This document shows, in pieces, positions 1 to 8,797 of a stretch of 64,000 bases of DNA; within the stretch, counting starts at the first letter, position 1; the number at the start of each line of letters is the position of its first letter. The translations under genes and the position numbers were made by a program. Source of the DNA: Butyrivibrio sp. VCD2006. Lineage in GTDB: Bacteria > Bacillota > Clostridia > Lachnospirales > Lachnospiraceae. A model generated the notes under the pieces. That model ran no database searches and had not been told where the DNA came from. It was given only the letters and a program-made list of their open reading frames with translations. The DNA lies in the NCBI RefSeq assembly GCF_000423925.1, contig NZ_AUIX01000022.1, forward strand, positions 41,164 to 105,163. Reading direction: 5' to 3'.

Positions 1-1638
1 GAGGATCTTTATCTGCAGGTTTTCAAGGATGTTATAGATCAGGCAGATCCATACAGTATTATGATCGCATATAACAAGATTCGCGGAGAATACTGCTGTG
101 AGAGTAAATTCCTTTTAAACGAGATACTAAGAGAAAAGTGGGGTTATGAGGGATTTGCAGTATCTGACTGGGGTGCAATCCACGATACCGGAAAAGGCGC
201 CGAGGCTGATATTGACTGCGAAATGTCAGTGACAGGAGATTTTGATCATTATAAATTCGCGAAGCCTTTATTAAAAATGGTGAAAAACGGAGAGATTGAT
301 GAGGAAATTATTAATCAGAAGGTCATAAGGATTCTAATCCTGATGCTGCGACTTAATATGCTTGATGAAGATGTGATGATCAGAAAGGATGCATCTTACA
401 ATTCCTTTGCCGCAAGGCAGGATTGTCTGGATATCGCAAGAGGAAGCGTTGTTTTACTGAAAAATGAGGATGGGCTGCTTCCGATAATAAGGCCGCAGAT
501 CAAGAATAAGAAGATACTTGTGATAGGTGAAAATGCTAACAGGACACATTCAAATGGCGGAGGAAGTGCAGAAATCAAGGCGCTTTATGAGATAACACCT
601 CTCATGGGATTAAAGTCGAGAATTGGCGGCGCTGCAAAGGTTGATTATCTTAGAGGCTATGCAAGTACGCCAATGCTTGATTGCACGTACGAGGGTACAA
701 ATTGGCAGGCCACCAGCCTCGATGGCTACGACTCAGATAAATCCGCAGAGGATGATGATATTGATTCAAAGAGTGTGCATGAAATCTTTGAGGAAGTGGG
801 AGCAATGGGGACTGACAGCCTTGGACTTGATAATTGTCTTTTGGCTAAGGCAGATGAGGAAGCCCTCGAAAAACTGCGGAAAAAGCTTAGAGCAGAGGCT
901 ATTGAAGCCTGCAAGGATTATGATTATGTTATTTTTGTAGGTGGTCTCAATCATGACATCGACCGCGAGGGATTTGACAGAGAGAATTTGAATCTTCCTT
1001 ATGATCAGAATGAACTTCTTGTGGAACTTTTGAAGGAACGTCCGGACACAATTGTCACCATGATCGGAGGCAGTGTCGTTGACATGACAAAGTGGCTGGA
1101 TGACTGCAAGGCACTGGTGTGGATGTATTATAATGGCATGGAGGGCGGAAACGCACTTGCTGAGGTTATCCTTGGCGATATCAATCCATGCGGTCATCTG
1201 CCGGAGACCTTCTATAAATCGGCAGCAGATTGCTCGGCTAATAGCATTGGAGACTTTGGAGGAACTGATATCGTTCATTATAAAGAGCGCTTTGACATCG
1301 GATACCGCCATATCTACAAAGGAAATATTTCGGTCCAGTTTCCATTTGGTTATGGACTTACATATTCGAATTTTGAGATTTCTAACCTGTCCTTTAATAC
1401 CGGCAGACATGCGGCAAAGGGCACACTGACAAACAAATCCGATCAGGATGGTGCCGAGATCATACAGGTTTATCGTCTGCCTGACGAGATACACGATTAT
1501 CTTGAGCTTGTGGGCTTTGAAAAGATATATCTTCGCGCAAATTCTGAGATAGAATTTGAAGTAAACGTGCGGGACAGAGTCGGCATGGGAAGATACGCTA
1601 TAGGATTTAACAGCGCAGAGCTTATGGATATATTTTGA
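1..1638 (+). CDS. Glycoside hydrolase family 3 (beta-glucosidase/xylosidase type), 5' end outside window
   Basis: Retaining exo-glycosidase expected to release single sugars from beta-linked oligosaccharides. The reading frame is open from base 1, so the N-terminal barrel is mostly missing; 545 residues are visible. The VSDWGA motif at about nt 160-177 carries the GH3 nucleophile Asp. The second alpha/beta domain follows, with the EGFDR...LP stretch near nt 967-1000 where family 3 enzymes place the acid/base region. The last ~90 residues (from about nt 1350) look like the fibronectin-III-like tail of GH3 enzymes and end normally. No signal peptide can be judged because the start is absent. 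It lies just upstream of a PHP phosphatase and a sugar ABC transporter on the same strand, which suggests intracellular hydrolysis of imported oligosaccharides. Exact substrate is not readable. Confidence 0.9.
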   Translation, partial: EDLYLQVFKDVIDQADPYSIMIAYNKIRGEYCCESKFLLNEILREKWGYEGFAVSDWGAIHDTGKGAEADIDCEMSVTGDFDHYKFAKPLLKMVKNGEIDEEIINQKVIRILILMLRLNMLDEDVMIRKDASYNSFAARQDCLDIARGSVVLLKNEDGLLPIIRPQIKNKKILVIGENANRTHSNGGGSAEIKALYEITPLMGLKSRIGGAAKVDYLRGYASTPMLDCTYEGTNWQATSLDGYDSDKSAEDDDIDSKSVHEIFEEVGAMGTDSLGLDNCLLAKADEEALEKLRKKLRAEAIEACKDYDYVIFVGGLNHDIDREGFDRENLNLPYDQNELLVELLKERPDTIVTMIGGSVVDMTKWLDDCKALVWMYYNGMEGGNALAEVILGDINPCGHLPETFYKSAADCSANSIGDFGGTDIVHYKERFDIGYRHIYKGNISVQFPFGYGLTYSNFEISNLSFNTGRHAAKGTLTNKSDQDGAEIIQVYRLPDEIHDYLELVGFEKIYLRANSEIEFEVNVRDRVGMGRYAIGFNSAELMDIF

Positions 1639-1705
1639 TTTATGGGTTTGAGCGGATAGCTGTTGTTAAGTGTTTTTGAGGAAACTTTTGAAAAAAGAAA
1701 CTTAT

Positions 1706-1804
1706 AAGCCTTCCCCTTGGGGGCGCACAACGTCCGGGGGACGTTGGTTTTGCGCCGACCGGAGCGGAGCGAAGACAAGGTGGCACGAAGTGCCGGATGA
1801 GGGG
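1706..1804 (+). repeat. Long intergenic hairpin repeat, copy 1 (99 bp)
   Basis: Starts AAGCCTTCCCC and ends CGGATGAGGGG. It contains nested palindromes: an AACGTCC/GGACGTT stem inside a GCGCA/TGCGC stem, and a GGCAC/GTGCC stem before the end. It is identical over 99 bp to the copy at 15443-15541. It ends five bases before the PHP gene ATG, so its GAGGGG stretch sits where that gene's Shine-Dalgarno sequence should be. Confidence 0.9.
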
Positions 1805-1809
1805 GAAAC

Positions 1810-2628
1810 ATGCTAACGATAAAGTGTGACCTACACACGCACACATTATTTTCAGCTCACGCATACTCGACCATAGAAGAGAATGTGCGTGAAGCTGAGT
1901 CCCTGGGATTAGAGCTTCTGGCCAGTACCGATCATTTTAGTTCAATGGTCGTTGCTGAAGATGAGGATCTCAGGTCATATCAGTTTTTCACTAATCAGAA
2001 CTGTTGGAGAAGACTATGGCACAACGTTAAGCTTCTTCGTGGCTGTGAGGTGGATATTGTGAATCCTGAAGGATACCTCTTTGGAATGGGACTTCCGATA
2101 AAAAAATCAATTGTAGGGGATCCGTATAAGGATGACAAAGATTTATTTCAGAGAACAACTGAGCGACTTGATTTTATAATAGCAAGTGTCCATGGGAAGT
2201 GGGGGCTTCAGGGCATTACCAGTAATCAGGCGACACAGATGTATATAACAGTTTTGGAGGATCCGCGAATCCTGATGCTTGGGCATATCGGAAGAGCCGG
2301 TATTCCTTTTGAAACCGATGAGGTTCTGAACAGGGCAAAAGAGCTTCATAAGCCAATTGAAATAAATGAGCATAGCGTCATTTGGAGCGGCGATATCGCT
2401 TCAAGATGCAAAGAGATTGCTGTAAGATGCGCGGAGCTTGGGGTAAGTATCTGCGTCAATACCGATGCCCACATTGCAACTGATATCGGTAGATTTCCTA
2501 CGGCAATAGCAATGCTTGAGGAAATTCATTTTCCACAGGAGCTTATCATGAACCGCGACAGCGAGAGCTTCCTCTCTCAGTACTACGCGGCCGGCTTCCC
2601 GGAAATCGATTTTTCCGAGCAGGGTTAA
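1810..2628 (+). CDS. PHP-domain metal-dependent phosphatase (YcdX-like)
   Basis: 272-residue soluble protein with the full set of PHP metal-binding motifs in order: DLHTHT near residue 7, STDH near 40, CEVDI near 80, SVHG near 127, GHIGR near 157 and NTDAH near 217. This matches the YcdX/histidinol-phosphatase-like branch, which hydrolyses small phosphorylated metabolites at a trinuclear metal site. There is no DNA polymerase or other fused domain. The ATG is preceded by the end of a hairpin repeat whose GAGGGGG acts as a plausible ribosome-binding site. Position between a GH3 enzyme and a sugar transporter suggests, but does not prove, a role in sugar-phosphate metabolism. Confidence 0.85.
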   Translation: MLTIKCDLHTHTLFSAHAYSTIEENVREAESLGLELLASTDHFSSMVVAEDEDLRSYQFFTNQNCWRRLWHNVKLLRGCEVDIVNPEGYLFGMGLPIKKSIVGDPYKDDKDLFQRTTERLDFIIASVHGKWGLQGITSNQATQMYITVLEDPRILMLGHIGRAGIPFETDEVLNRAKELHKPIEINEHSVIWSGDIASRCKEIAVRCAELGVSICVNTDAHIATDIGRFPTAIAMLEEIHFPQELIMNRDSESFLSQYYAAGFPEIDFSEQG

Positions 2629-2641
2629 AGCAGACATTTGG

Positions 2642-2696
2642 GGCCAGGCATATAAATTATTATGTGCCTGGAAAACAATTACAGTGGCCAGGCATA
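2642..2696 (+). repeat. Small intergenic repeat GGCCAGGCATA with hairpin
   Basis: The 11-mer GGCCAGGCATA occurs at 2642-2652 and again at 2686-2696. Between the copies, CCAGGCA (2644-2650) can pair with TGCCTGG (2665-2671). There is no T-tract after the stem, so it is not a standard terminator. It lies just ahead of a short hairpin repeat. Confidence 0.5.
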
Positions 2697-2712
2697 AAGA
2701 TATAATATATAT

Positions 2713-2759
2713 GCCTTCCCCCACTGGGGGAAGGTGGCTGCGAAGCAGCCGGATGAGGG
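2713..2759 (+). repeat. Short intergenic hairpin repeat (47 bp)
   Basis: CCTTCCCCCA and TGGGGGAAGG form one stem, and GGCTGC/GCAGCC a second, ending in CGGATGAGGG. It is the same family as 1706-1804 but lacks the ~60-bp internal insertion. The end lies six bases before the ATG of the ABC ATPase gene and supplies its only obvious purine-rich ribosome-binding sequence. Confidence 0.85.
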
Positions 2760-2765
2760 CAACGT

Positions 2766-3995
2766 ATGAAAATAGTTTTAGAGAATCTCACTAAGAAATT
2801 CCCAAACAGAAACAAAAAAATAAAGGGTGACGTCATCGCCGTGAACAGCTTTGATCACGAAATACCGGACGGGAAGCTCATTGGGCTCCTCGGTCCTTCC
2901 GGCTGCGGAAAAAGTACAGTTCTTAATCTTATCAGCGGCCTTGAGAAACCAACTTCCGGCAGGATATATTTCGGAGATGATGACGTGACTGAACTGCCAC
3001 CTGAAAATCGCGGAGTGGGGCTTGTTTTTCAGAATTATGCGCTGTATCCCCATCTGAATGTAAGGGATAACATCAGATTTCCACTTGAGAATCTAAGAGG
3101 TAAGGATAAGCTTACCAAGGAGCAGATGAATGCCAAGGTGCTGCAGGCTGCGAAGCTTGTGCAGATTGAGCAGCTTATGGATAGAAAACCTGCTGAGATG
3201 TCCGGCGGACAACAGCAGAGAGTTGCGATTGCCAGAGCACTTGTAAAACAGCCCAGAGTTCTGCTTTTGGATGAGCCGTTATCAAATCTTGACGCCAGAC
3301 TTCGTCTCCAGACAAGAGAGGAGTTAAAGCGCATCCAGATAGAGACCGGAATAACCACGATTTTTGTAACCCATGATCAGGAAGAGGCTATGAGTATCTG
3401 CGATGCCATAGTTGTAATGAAGGATGGCAGGATAATGCAGTATGGCTCACCTCAGGATGTCTATGACTATCCTGACAACCTGTTTGTTGCAAAGTTCCTT
3501 GGTTCACCTCAGATCAATGTTTTTAGAGGCGAGATCAGAGGCAGCTCACTTTTCATTGGAAACGATTATATTATGGATATGAATGAACTCTGCGGAAAGG
3601 CCGGCAGGGACTGTGCAAAGGGTAAATTGTCAGAAGCAACTCAAAATCCCGGTGGCACAGAGACAAGGCAGGTATATGTCGGAATAAGACCGGAGGGCTT
3701 TGAGGCGCTGTCAGATGCAGAGACTATAACTGATAACAGCGGGGACCAAAACGGAAACGCTACCTCTAAGGCCGGGAATGGCTTCGGAGTTCTTAAATGC
3801 GAGTTTAGAAAAATGGAAGTTATGGGACGTGATACAAGTATTATCTGCTATCACGAAGCTTTTGACGGAACCGTGATAAGGGCGATTATCCCTTCTGATA
3901 CGAGGCCGCAATTTGTTGGTGGTGAAGTGTGCTTTAGGTTAAAGCCATCAAAGGTTCATATTTTTGATGCTGAGACGGAGGAGGTAATAAGATAA
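2766..3995 (+). CDS. Sugar ABC transporter ATPase (MsmK/UgpC type)
   Basis: Nucleotide-binding subunit of a CUT1-family sugar importer, working on the cytoplasmic face with the two permeases that follow. Walker A GPSGCGKST is at residues 43-51, then the Q-loop QNYALYPH, the signature MSGGQQQRVAIARAL, Walker B VLLLDEP and the switch FVTHDQEEA. The C-terminal third is the OB/TOBE regulatory domain. At 409 residues it is longer than typical family members (about 360-380). The extra length lies in two low-complexity Gly/Asn/Thr-rich stretches within the TOBE region (near nt 3590-3670 and 3715-3780). It is the first gene of a tight ATPase-permease-permease-binding protein cluster. Such ATPases are sometimes shared among several importers. 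Confidence 0.95.
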   Translation: MKIVLENLTKKFPNRNKKIKGDVIAVNSFDHEIPDGKLIGLLGPSGCGKSTVLNLISGLEKPTSGRIYFGDDDVTELPPENRGVGLVFQNYALYPHLNVRDNIRFPLENLRGKDKLTKEQMNAKVLQAAKLVQIEQLMDRKPAEMSGGQQQRVAIARALVKQPRVLLLDEPLSNLDARLRLQTREELKRIQIETGITTIFVTHDQEEAMSICDAIVVMKDGRIMQYGSPQDVYDYPDNLFVAKFLGSPQINVFRGEIRGSSLFIGNDYIMDMNELCGKAGRDCAKGKLSEATQNPGGTETRQVYVGIRPEGFEALSDAETITDNSGDQNGNATSKAGNGFGVLKCEFRKMEVMGRDTSIICYHEAFDGTVIRAIIPSDTRPQFVGGEVCFRLKPSKVHIFDAETEEVIR

Positions 3996-4001
3996 CCTCA
4001 T

Positions 4002-4901
4002 ATGACTAATAAGAAACAGATTCTAACTGCCTGGCTATGCCTTTTGCCGGCAATCATATTTTTAGGTGCATTCCTTGTCTATCCGATGATAGATGTATTT
4101 GTGTACTCCTTTGAGGAAGGCTATAACTTTGCATCCCAGAATTATTTTGGGATTGGTATTTATAATTACTCTTATGTTTTGCACGACCCATATTTTATTC
4201 AGGCGCTTAAGAACACTTTCCTTATTGTGCTTATTACAGTGCCGCTATCTACAGGGATAGCATTGATTATTTCCATAGCTTTAAGCTCGATTGGGAAGCT
4301 CAGAGAGCTTTTTCAGACAATCTATTTCCTGCCCTATGTGACCAATACACTGGCCGTAGGACTGGTTTTCATGATCCTGTTCCAAAAAACGGCCTACACG
4401 GACGGAATGGTAAACGCACTTATAAATGTCTTTGGCGGAGAGAGCATCGACTTTATCGATGGACCTTATGCGGCAAAAATGTTTGTAATGTGCTTTTACA
4501 CTATCTGGGTAGTATTACCGTTTAAGATACTGATTCTCACCAGCAATCTGGCATCGGTGGATCCGATTTATTACAAGGCAGCTCAGATAGATGCTACTCC
4601 AAAGTGGAGGATCTTTTTCAAGATTACGCTTCCAATGATTTCCCCTATGATTTTTTATCTTGTAATCACCGGATTCATTGGCGCGTTTAAAGCATACAGC
4701 GATGAGGTTGCACTTTTCGGAACTGACCTTAACGCCGCGGGAATGAATACAATTGTTGGTTATATCTATGACATGCTTTACGGTAACAGCGGAGGCTATC
4801 CTTCCTACGCATCGGCAGCAGCCATTATCCTGTTTGCAATTGTGTTCACGATAACTGTAATTAATCTTCTTGTGAGTGAGAAGACAGTATATTATCAGTA
4901 A
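4002..4901 (+). CDS. Sugar ABC transporter permease, MalF/UgpA type
   Basis: 299-residue integral membrane protein with about six hydrophobic segments. It carries the EAA loop (residues YYKAAQIDATPKWRIFF, near nt 4570-4625) that docks on the ATPase. It begins six bases after the ATPase stop codon. With its partner at 5020 it forms the transmembrane channel of a CUT1 importer for oligosaccharides or similar sugars. No unusual features are seen. Confidence 0.93.
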   Translation: MTNKKQILTAWLCLLPAIIFLGAFLVYPMIDVFVYSFEEGYNFASQNYFGIGIYNYSYVLHDPYFIQALKNTFLIVLITVPLSTGIALIISIALSSIGKLRELFQTIYFLPYVTNTLAVGLVFMILFQKTAYTDGMVNALINVFGGESIDFIDGPYAAKMFVMCFYTIWVVLPFKILILTSNLASVDPIYYKAAQIDATPKWRIFFKITLPMISPMIFYLVITGFIGAFKAYSDEVALFGTDLNAAGMNTIVGYIYDMLYGNSGGYPSYASAAAIILFAIVFTITVINLLVSEKTVYYQ

Positions 4902-4931
4902 ACATTTGATTTATCTATTTGCAAAAAATAT

Positions 4932-5015
4932 GCCTTCCTTTTGGAAGGATGAAGAAATAATTATTTATGCCTTCCCCCTCTGGGGGAAGGTGGCTGCGCA
5001 GCAGCCGGATGAGGG
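4932..5015 (+). repeat. Short hairpin repeat, one partial plus one full copy
   Basis: A decayed or partial unit (CCTTCCTTTTGGAAGG and then ATGAAG) at 4932-4954 is followed by a full 47-bp unit at 4969-5015 with CCTTCCCCCT/GGGGGAAGG and GGCTGC/GCAGCC stems ending CGGATGAGGG. The full unit ends four bases before the ATG of the second permease. It splits two transporter genes that would normally be tightly spaced. Confidence 0.85.
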
Positions 5016-5019
5016 CCAC

Positions 5020-5895
5020 ATGCAAGACAACATAGACTACGAAAAAATCGAAGCCCGCGATAGGGCAGGAAAAATAACCCAGGGAATCGTAAAATATACA
5101 TTCCTCACATTCTGGGCATTAATAGTTCTGTTCCCTTTTTACTGGATGATTCTCACATCCTTTAAAAGCTACAGTTCCTACAATAGTGAGTATGTGCCGA
5201 GACTTATCATAACTTCACCCACTATTCAGAACTATGTGAGTGCATTTACGGAAGTGACACTGGGAAGATATCTGATAAACACAGCGATTTTCACAATCAT
5301 CACAACAGCCATTATGCTGGTTATTGTGGTTTTGTCGGCATTTGCATTTTCAAGACTTGAATTCCCGGGGAAAAATCTCGTATTTGCTCTCTTTTTATCG
5401 CTGATGATGATTCCCAATGAGCTTGTTATCATAACTAATTATGTTACGATCACAGACCTTAATATGCGCAATTCCTATCAGGGTCTGGTACTTCCGTCCG
5501 TAATCTCGGTTTTCTACATTTATCTGCTAAAAGAGAACTTTGAGCAGATTCCCGATGAGCTGTATAAGGCAGCAAAGGTTGACGGCACAAGTGACATGAG
5601 ATTTTTATGGCGTGTCATGATTCCAATCTCTAAGCCAACTATTATCACCATTACCATCTTGAAGGTAATTGAGTGCTGGAATTCCTATGTGTGGCCTCGT
5701 CTTATCACCGATGATTCCAACTATTTCCTCGTTTCCAACGGTATTCAGGAGATACGTGAAAACGGTTTTGGACGCGAAAATATACCCGCCATGATGGCAG
5801 CAGTGGTTGCGATTTCAGTGCCGCTGATGATACTCTTCCTAGTTTTCAGAAAGAAGATTATGGCCGGAGTTGCAAGAGGAGGTACGAAGGGATGA
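5020..5895 (+). CDS. Sugar ABC transporter permease, MalG/UgpE type
   Basis: 291-residue membrane protein, the second half of the importer channel, with the EAA motif YKAAKVDGTSDMRFLWRV near nt 5560-5610. The ATG at 5020 was chosen because it follows directly on a GATGAGGG ribosome-binding-like sequence and gives the normal family N-terminus. An in-frame extension back to 4876 would translate through the hairpin repeat and is unlikely. The stop codon overlaps the start of the binding-protein gene (ATGA), indicating translational coupling. Confidence 0.92.
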   Translation: MQDNIDYEKIEARDRAGKITQGIVKYTFLTFWALIVLFPFYWMILTSFKSYSSYNSEYVPRLIITSPTIQNYVSAFTEVTLGRYLINTAIFTIITTAIMLVIVVLSAFAFSRLEFPGKNLVFALFLSLMMIPNELVIITNYVTITDLNMRNSYQGLVLPSVISVFYIYLLKENFEQIPDELYKAAKVDGTSDMRFLWRVMIPISKPTIITITILKVIECWNSYVWPRLITDDSNYFLVSNGIQEIRENGFGRENIPAMMAAVVAISVPLMILFLVFRKKIMAGVARGGTKG

Positions 5896-7553
5896 TGCCG
5901 AATTTGCTAAGCGGGGTATTCAGGAAAAAAGTCGCAAAAACACTCTTTTCATTTGGAATGGCTGCTACGATGATTGCCGGATCGCTTTCTCTTACAGCCT
6001 GCCATGGCAGTAAGGAGGAAAGAGGTTTTGATATTCCGGAAGCTTTTGATGAGAGTAAAAAGATAGAGCTTACATTCTGGGCTAAGAACGACACAAATAA
6101 GACCCAGACCAAGATTTATGAAAGAGCCATAAGCGATTTTGAGAAGCTTTACCCTAATATAGATGTCACGATCCGTCTGTACACGGACTATGGAAAAATC
6201 TACAACGATGTAATAACCAATATCTCCACGAATACAACGCCAAATGTCTGCATTACGTATCCTGATCATATTGCTACATATATGATGGGCGCCGATACTG
6301 TGGTACCGCTTGATGATCTTTTCGCAGATGAAAAGTATGGTCTTGGAGGAAGCGAGCTGAAATTTGATGGCCCCACAAAGGAAGAGATAGTTCCTGAGTT
6401 TTTGTTTGAATGTATGATTGGTCAGAATCATTATGCCGTTCCATATATGCGCTCCACTGAGGCATGTTACGTGAATAAGGATTATGTGGAAAAGCTTGGC
6501 TTCGAGATGCCTGAGGTGCTTACATGGGATTTTGTATGGGAGGTTTCTGAGGCAGCACTTGAAAAAAATGAAGACGGAACCTTCAAGCTGAATGGGCAGA
6601 AGGTGCTGATACCTTTTATTTACAAGTCCACAGATAACATGATGATCCAGATGCTTAAGCAGCAGGGTAAGGAGTATTCCAATTCAAACGGTGATATAGG
6701 CCTATTTAGCGATGATACTAAAGAAAACCTCAAGAACATAGCACAGCATGCGAAAACCGGTGCTTTTTCCACCTTTAAGATATCCGGTTATCCCGCAAAT
6801 TTCCTGAATGCGGGTCAATGCATTTTCGCTGTGGATTCGACAGCTGGTTCCACATGGATGGGAACCAATGCACCGCTTTGTGATATTGCGCAAGACAAGA
6901 TAGTTGATTTTGAGACAGTGGTTTATCCGGTGCCACAGGTTGTGCCAAAGGAAGCACCTGTTACAGACGGCAGACCAAGATATGCCATGATATCTCAGGG
7001 TCCCTCGATTTGTATTTTCAACAAGTCTGATCCGCAGGTAGTGCTTGCTTCCTGGCTTTTTGCGCAGTATATGCTCACAAATGATGTTCAGATGGCTTAT
7101 GCGCAGACAGAAGGTTATGTTCCTGTAACCACCAAGGCTCAGAAGTCTGACGAATATGTGGATTACTTAAGCAGAGCGGGAGAGGACAACAGCGCACACT
7201 ATGATGTAAAAATCGCTGCGACAAAGCTTCTTCTTGATAACCAGAGATATACATTTGTAACCAGTGTATTCAATGGCTCCACGTCTCTTAGGGATGCAGC
7301 GGGCTCGCTGATTGAGAATGTCACCAAGGCTGTGCGCAGAAAGAAGAATGTGGATGATGAATATATAGATAAGCTTTATGATGATACACGAAGCCTTTAT
7401 CATCTGGATTCTACAGGAGCAGTCACAGCAGGAAAAGCCGAGCTTGGACCGCTTCCGGAAATATCCAAATGGCTTATAAGAATTTTAGTCGGAGTTTGGA
7501 TCATTATCGCTGTATATTATTTTTCATTCAGGAAAAATGAAGCAGATAAATAA
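5892..7553 (+). CDS. Extracellular sugar-binding lipoprotein with an unusual C-terminal membrane anchor
   Basis: Family 1 solute-binding protein, 553 residues, the receptor of the upstream importer. The N-terminus has a hydrophobic signal segment and an LTAC lipobox (Cys about residue 37), so the mature protein should be lipid-anchored. The body has the usual binding-protein landmarks (LTFWAKND, YAVPYMRSTEACYVNKDYVEKLG). Unusually, the C-terminus ends with a hydrophobic segment (WLIRILVGVWIIIAVYYF, near nt 7470-7525) followed by a basic tail, which looks like a second membrane anchor. A GAGGAGG ribosome-binding site lies nine bases before the ATG; a second ATG follows immediately. Substrate is not readable. 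Confidence 0.9.
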   Translation: MMPNLLSGVFRKKVAKTLFSFGMAATMIAGSLSLTACHGSKEERGFDIPEAFDESKKIELTFWAKNDTNKTQTKIYERAISDFEKLYPNIDVTIRLYTDYGKIYNDVITNISTNTTPNVCITYPDHIATYMMGADTVVPLDDLFADEKYGLGGSELKFDGPTKEEIVPEFLFECMIGQNHYAVPYMRSTEACYVNKDYVEKLGFEMPEVLTWDFVWEVSEAALEKNEDGTFKLNGQKVLIPFIYKSTDNMMIQMLKQQGKEYSNSNGDIGLFSDDTKENLKNIAQHAKTGAFSTFKISGYPANFLNAGQCIFAVDSTAGSTWMGTNAPLCDIAQDKIVDFETVVYPVPQVVPKEAPVTDGRPRYAMISQGPSICIFNKSDPQVVLASWLFAQYMLTNDVQMAYAQTEGYVPVTTKAQKSDEYVDYLSRAGEDNSAHYDVKIAATKLLLDNQRYTFVTSVFNGSTSLRDAAGSLIENVTKAVRRKKNVDDEYIDKLYDDTRSLYHLDSTGAVTAGKAELGPLPEISKWLIRILVGVWIIIAVYYFSFRKNEADK

Positions 7554-7559
7554 GAAAAT

Positions 7560-7587
7560 AGTTTTTTTCAAAATAATGGTGTATAAT
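7560..7587 (+). promoter_or_regulatory. Candidate sigma-A promoter for lipoprotein gene
   Basis: TATAAT at 7582-7587 with a weak -35 (AGTTTT) 16 bases upstream. This leaves a leader of about 90 bases before the ATG at 7686. Confidence 0.45.
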
Positions 7588-7685
7588 AATCCGCGATAAT
7601 GTTAACGGCAGTACGCCAAAAGCTGATATGGAATTATTGTAAATTCAGCTGGATTGGTCATCTGCCTTTACAGGAGGAAAAAATT

Positions 7686-8606
7686 ATGAAAAATAAGACT
7701 ATCGCTACATTGTTAGCAGTTGCATTCGCAGTTAGCATGATCGGATGCGGCAACGCAAAGACAGAGGCTCCCGCTGAGGCACCTGCAACAGCTGAGAGCA
7801 CAGAGGAAGCTGCAGAGGCAGTTGAAGAAACTACTGAAGAAGCAGCTGAGGAGACAACTGAGGAAGAAACAGCAGAGGAAGAGACAGCAGAGGAGACTAC
7901 AGAAGAAGAGACAGCAGAGGAAGAGACTGCTGAAGAGAGCGATGCTGCTGCAGGCGAGGTTATGACACACGACGATTTCATCGCAGCTGAGCTTGAGTCA
8001 GAGGTTACTGTTGAGACTTATGTACAGGCTAAGCAGGGCTGGTGGGAGAACGACGGCGTAGGCGTTGCTACTTTCTATACACAGGCTGAGGACGGTGCAT
8101 ATTTCCTTTACAACATGCCTTGCTCTGAGGAGGATTACGAGAAGCTTACTCAGGGAACAAAGATTAAGGTAACAGGCTTTAAGTCTGAGTGGTCCGGTGA
8201 GGTTGAGATTGTTGATGCTACATACGAGATCGAGGATGGAAACTATGTTGCTGAAGCAACAGACATCACAGCTGATCTTGCAAGCGATTCTGTAATTGAT
8301 CATCAGAACGAGTTTGTAGCTTTCACAGATATGACTGTTGAGCCCAGCACAGATGCTGAAGGAAACGAAGTAGCTTTCCTTTACAACTATGATGGTTCAG
8401 GTTCACAGGGTGATGACCTTTACTTCAATGTTTCTGCTGATGGCAAGACTTATACATTTACTGTTGAGTCTTATCTCTGCGACAAGGATTCAGATGTTTA
8501 TAAGGCTGTTGAGGCTCTGAACGTTGGCGACAAGGTAGATATGGAAGGCTTCCTTTACTGGTATGAGGGCGTTAACCCCCACATCACAAAGGTTACTGTT
8601 AAGTAA
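7686..8606 (+). CDS. Lipoprotein with Glu/Thr-rich linker and two OB-fold-like modules
   Basis: 306 residues. MKNKTIATLLAVAFAVSMIGC is a clear lipoprotein signal with a lipobox Cys at about residue 21. Residues ~25-85 are a repetitive acidic Ala/Glu/Thr linker (repeats of TAEEE and TTEEE). The rest holds two beta-rich stretches of about 100 residues each, with a TKIKVTGF/DKVDMEGF type strand that resembles OB-fold-like domains seen in uncharacterised Lachnospiraceae lipoproteins. The ATG at 7686 has a perfect AGGAGG eight bases upstream; an in-frame extension to 7599 is unlikely. It appears to be a monocistronic surface protein closed by the terminator at 8701. Function unknown. Confidence 0.85.
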   Translation: MKNKTIATLLAVAFAVSMIGCGNAKTEAPAEAPATAESTEEAAEAVEETTEEAAEETTEEETAEEETAEETTEEETAEEETAEESDAAAGEVMTHDDFIAAELESEVTVETYVQAKQGWWENDGVGVATFYTQAEDGAYFLYNMPCSEEDYEKLTQGTKIKVTGFKSEWSGEVEIVDATYEIEDGNYVAEATDITADLASDSVIDHQNEFVAFTDMTVEPSTDAEGNEVAFLYNYDGSGSQGDDLYFNVSADGKTYTFTVESYLCDKDSDVYKAVEALNVGDKVDMEGFLYWYEGVNPHITKVTVK

Positions 8607-8700
8607 TCATTCCGTTAAACAGTCGAGGCTTTGATGGGGATAAAACAGGATCAGGGCTAAGGAAGATTTAATAGAAATTAAATAGAATTAGGTATTTAAA

Positions 8701-8731
8701 GGCGCTATCATAATAATGGTAGCGCCTTTTT
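8701..8731 (+). terminator. Rho-independent terminator
   Basis: GGCGCTA...TAGCGCC stem extended by G-U pairs, followed by TTTTT. It ends the lipoprotein transcript. Confidence 0.85.
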
Positions 8732-8797
8732 GCGTTATTGCTAATTCGCAACAGGTTTTTTCTTGAAATGCAATTTTTGACTGTGAGTATGGAGATT

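Noticed and set aside
766..1494. Long open frame on the minus strand opposite the GH3 gene
   Set aside because: It is fully antisense to a clear GH3 enzyme, has no ribosome-binding site and its translation has no domain pattern.
4876..5019. N-terminal extension of the second sugar permease
   Set aside because: The added 48 residues come from the hairpin repeat and do not match the permease family.
7658..7981. Minus-strand Ser/Val-repeat frame
   Set aside because: It is the complement of the Glu/Thr repeat codons of the lipoprotein gene, not a gene.
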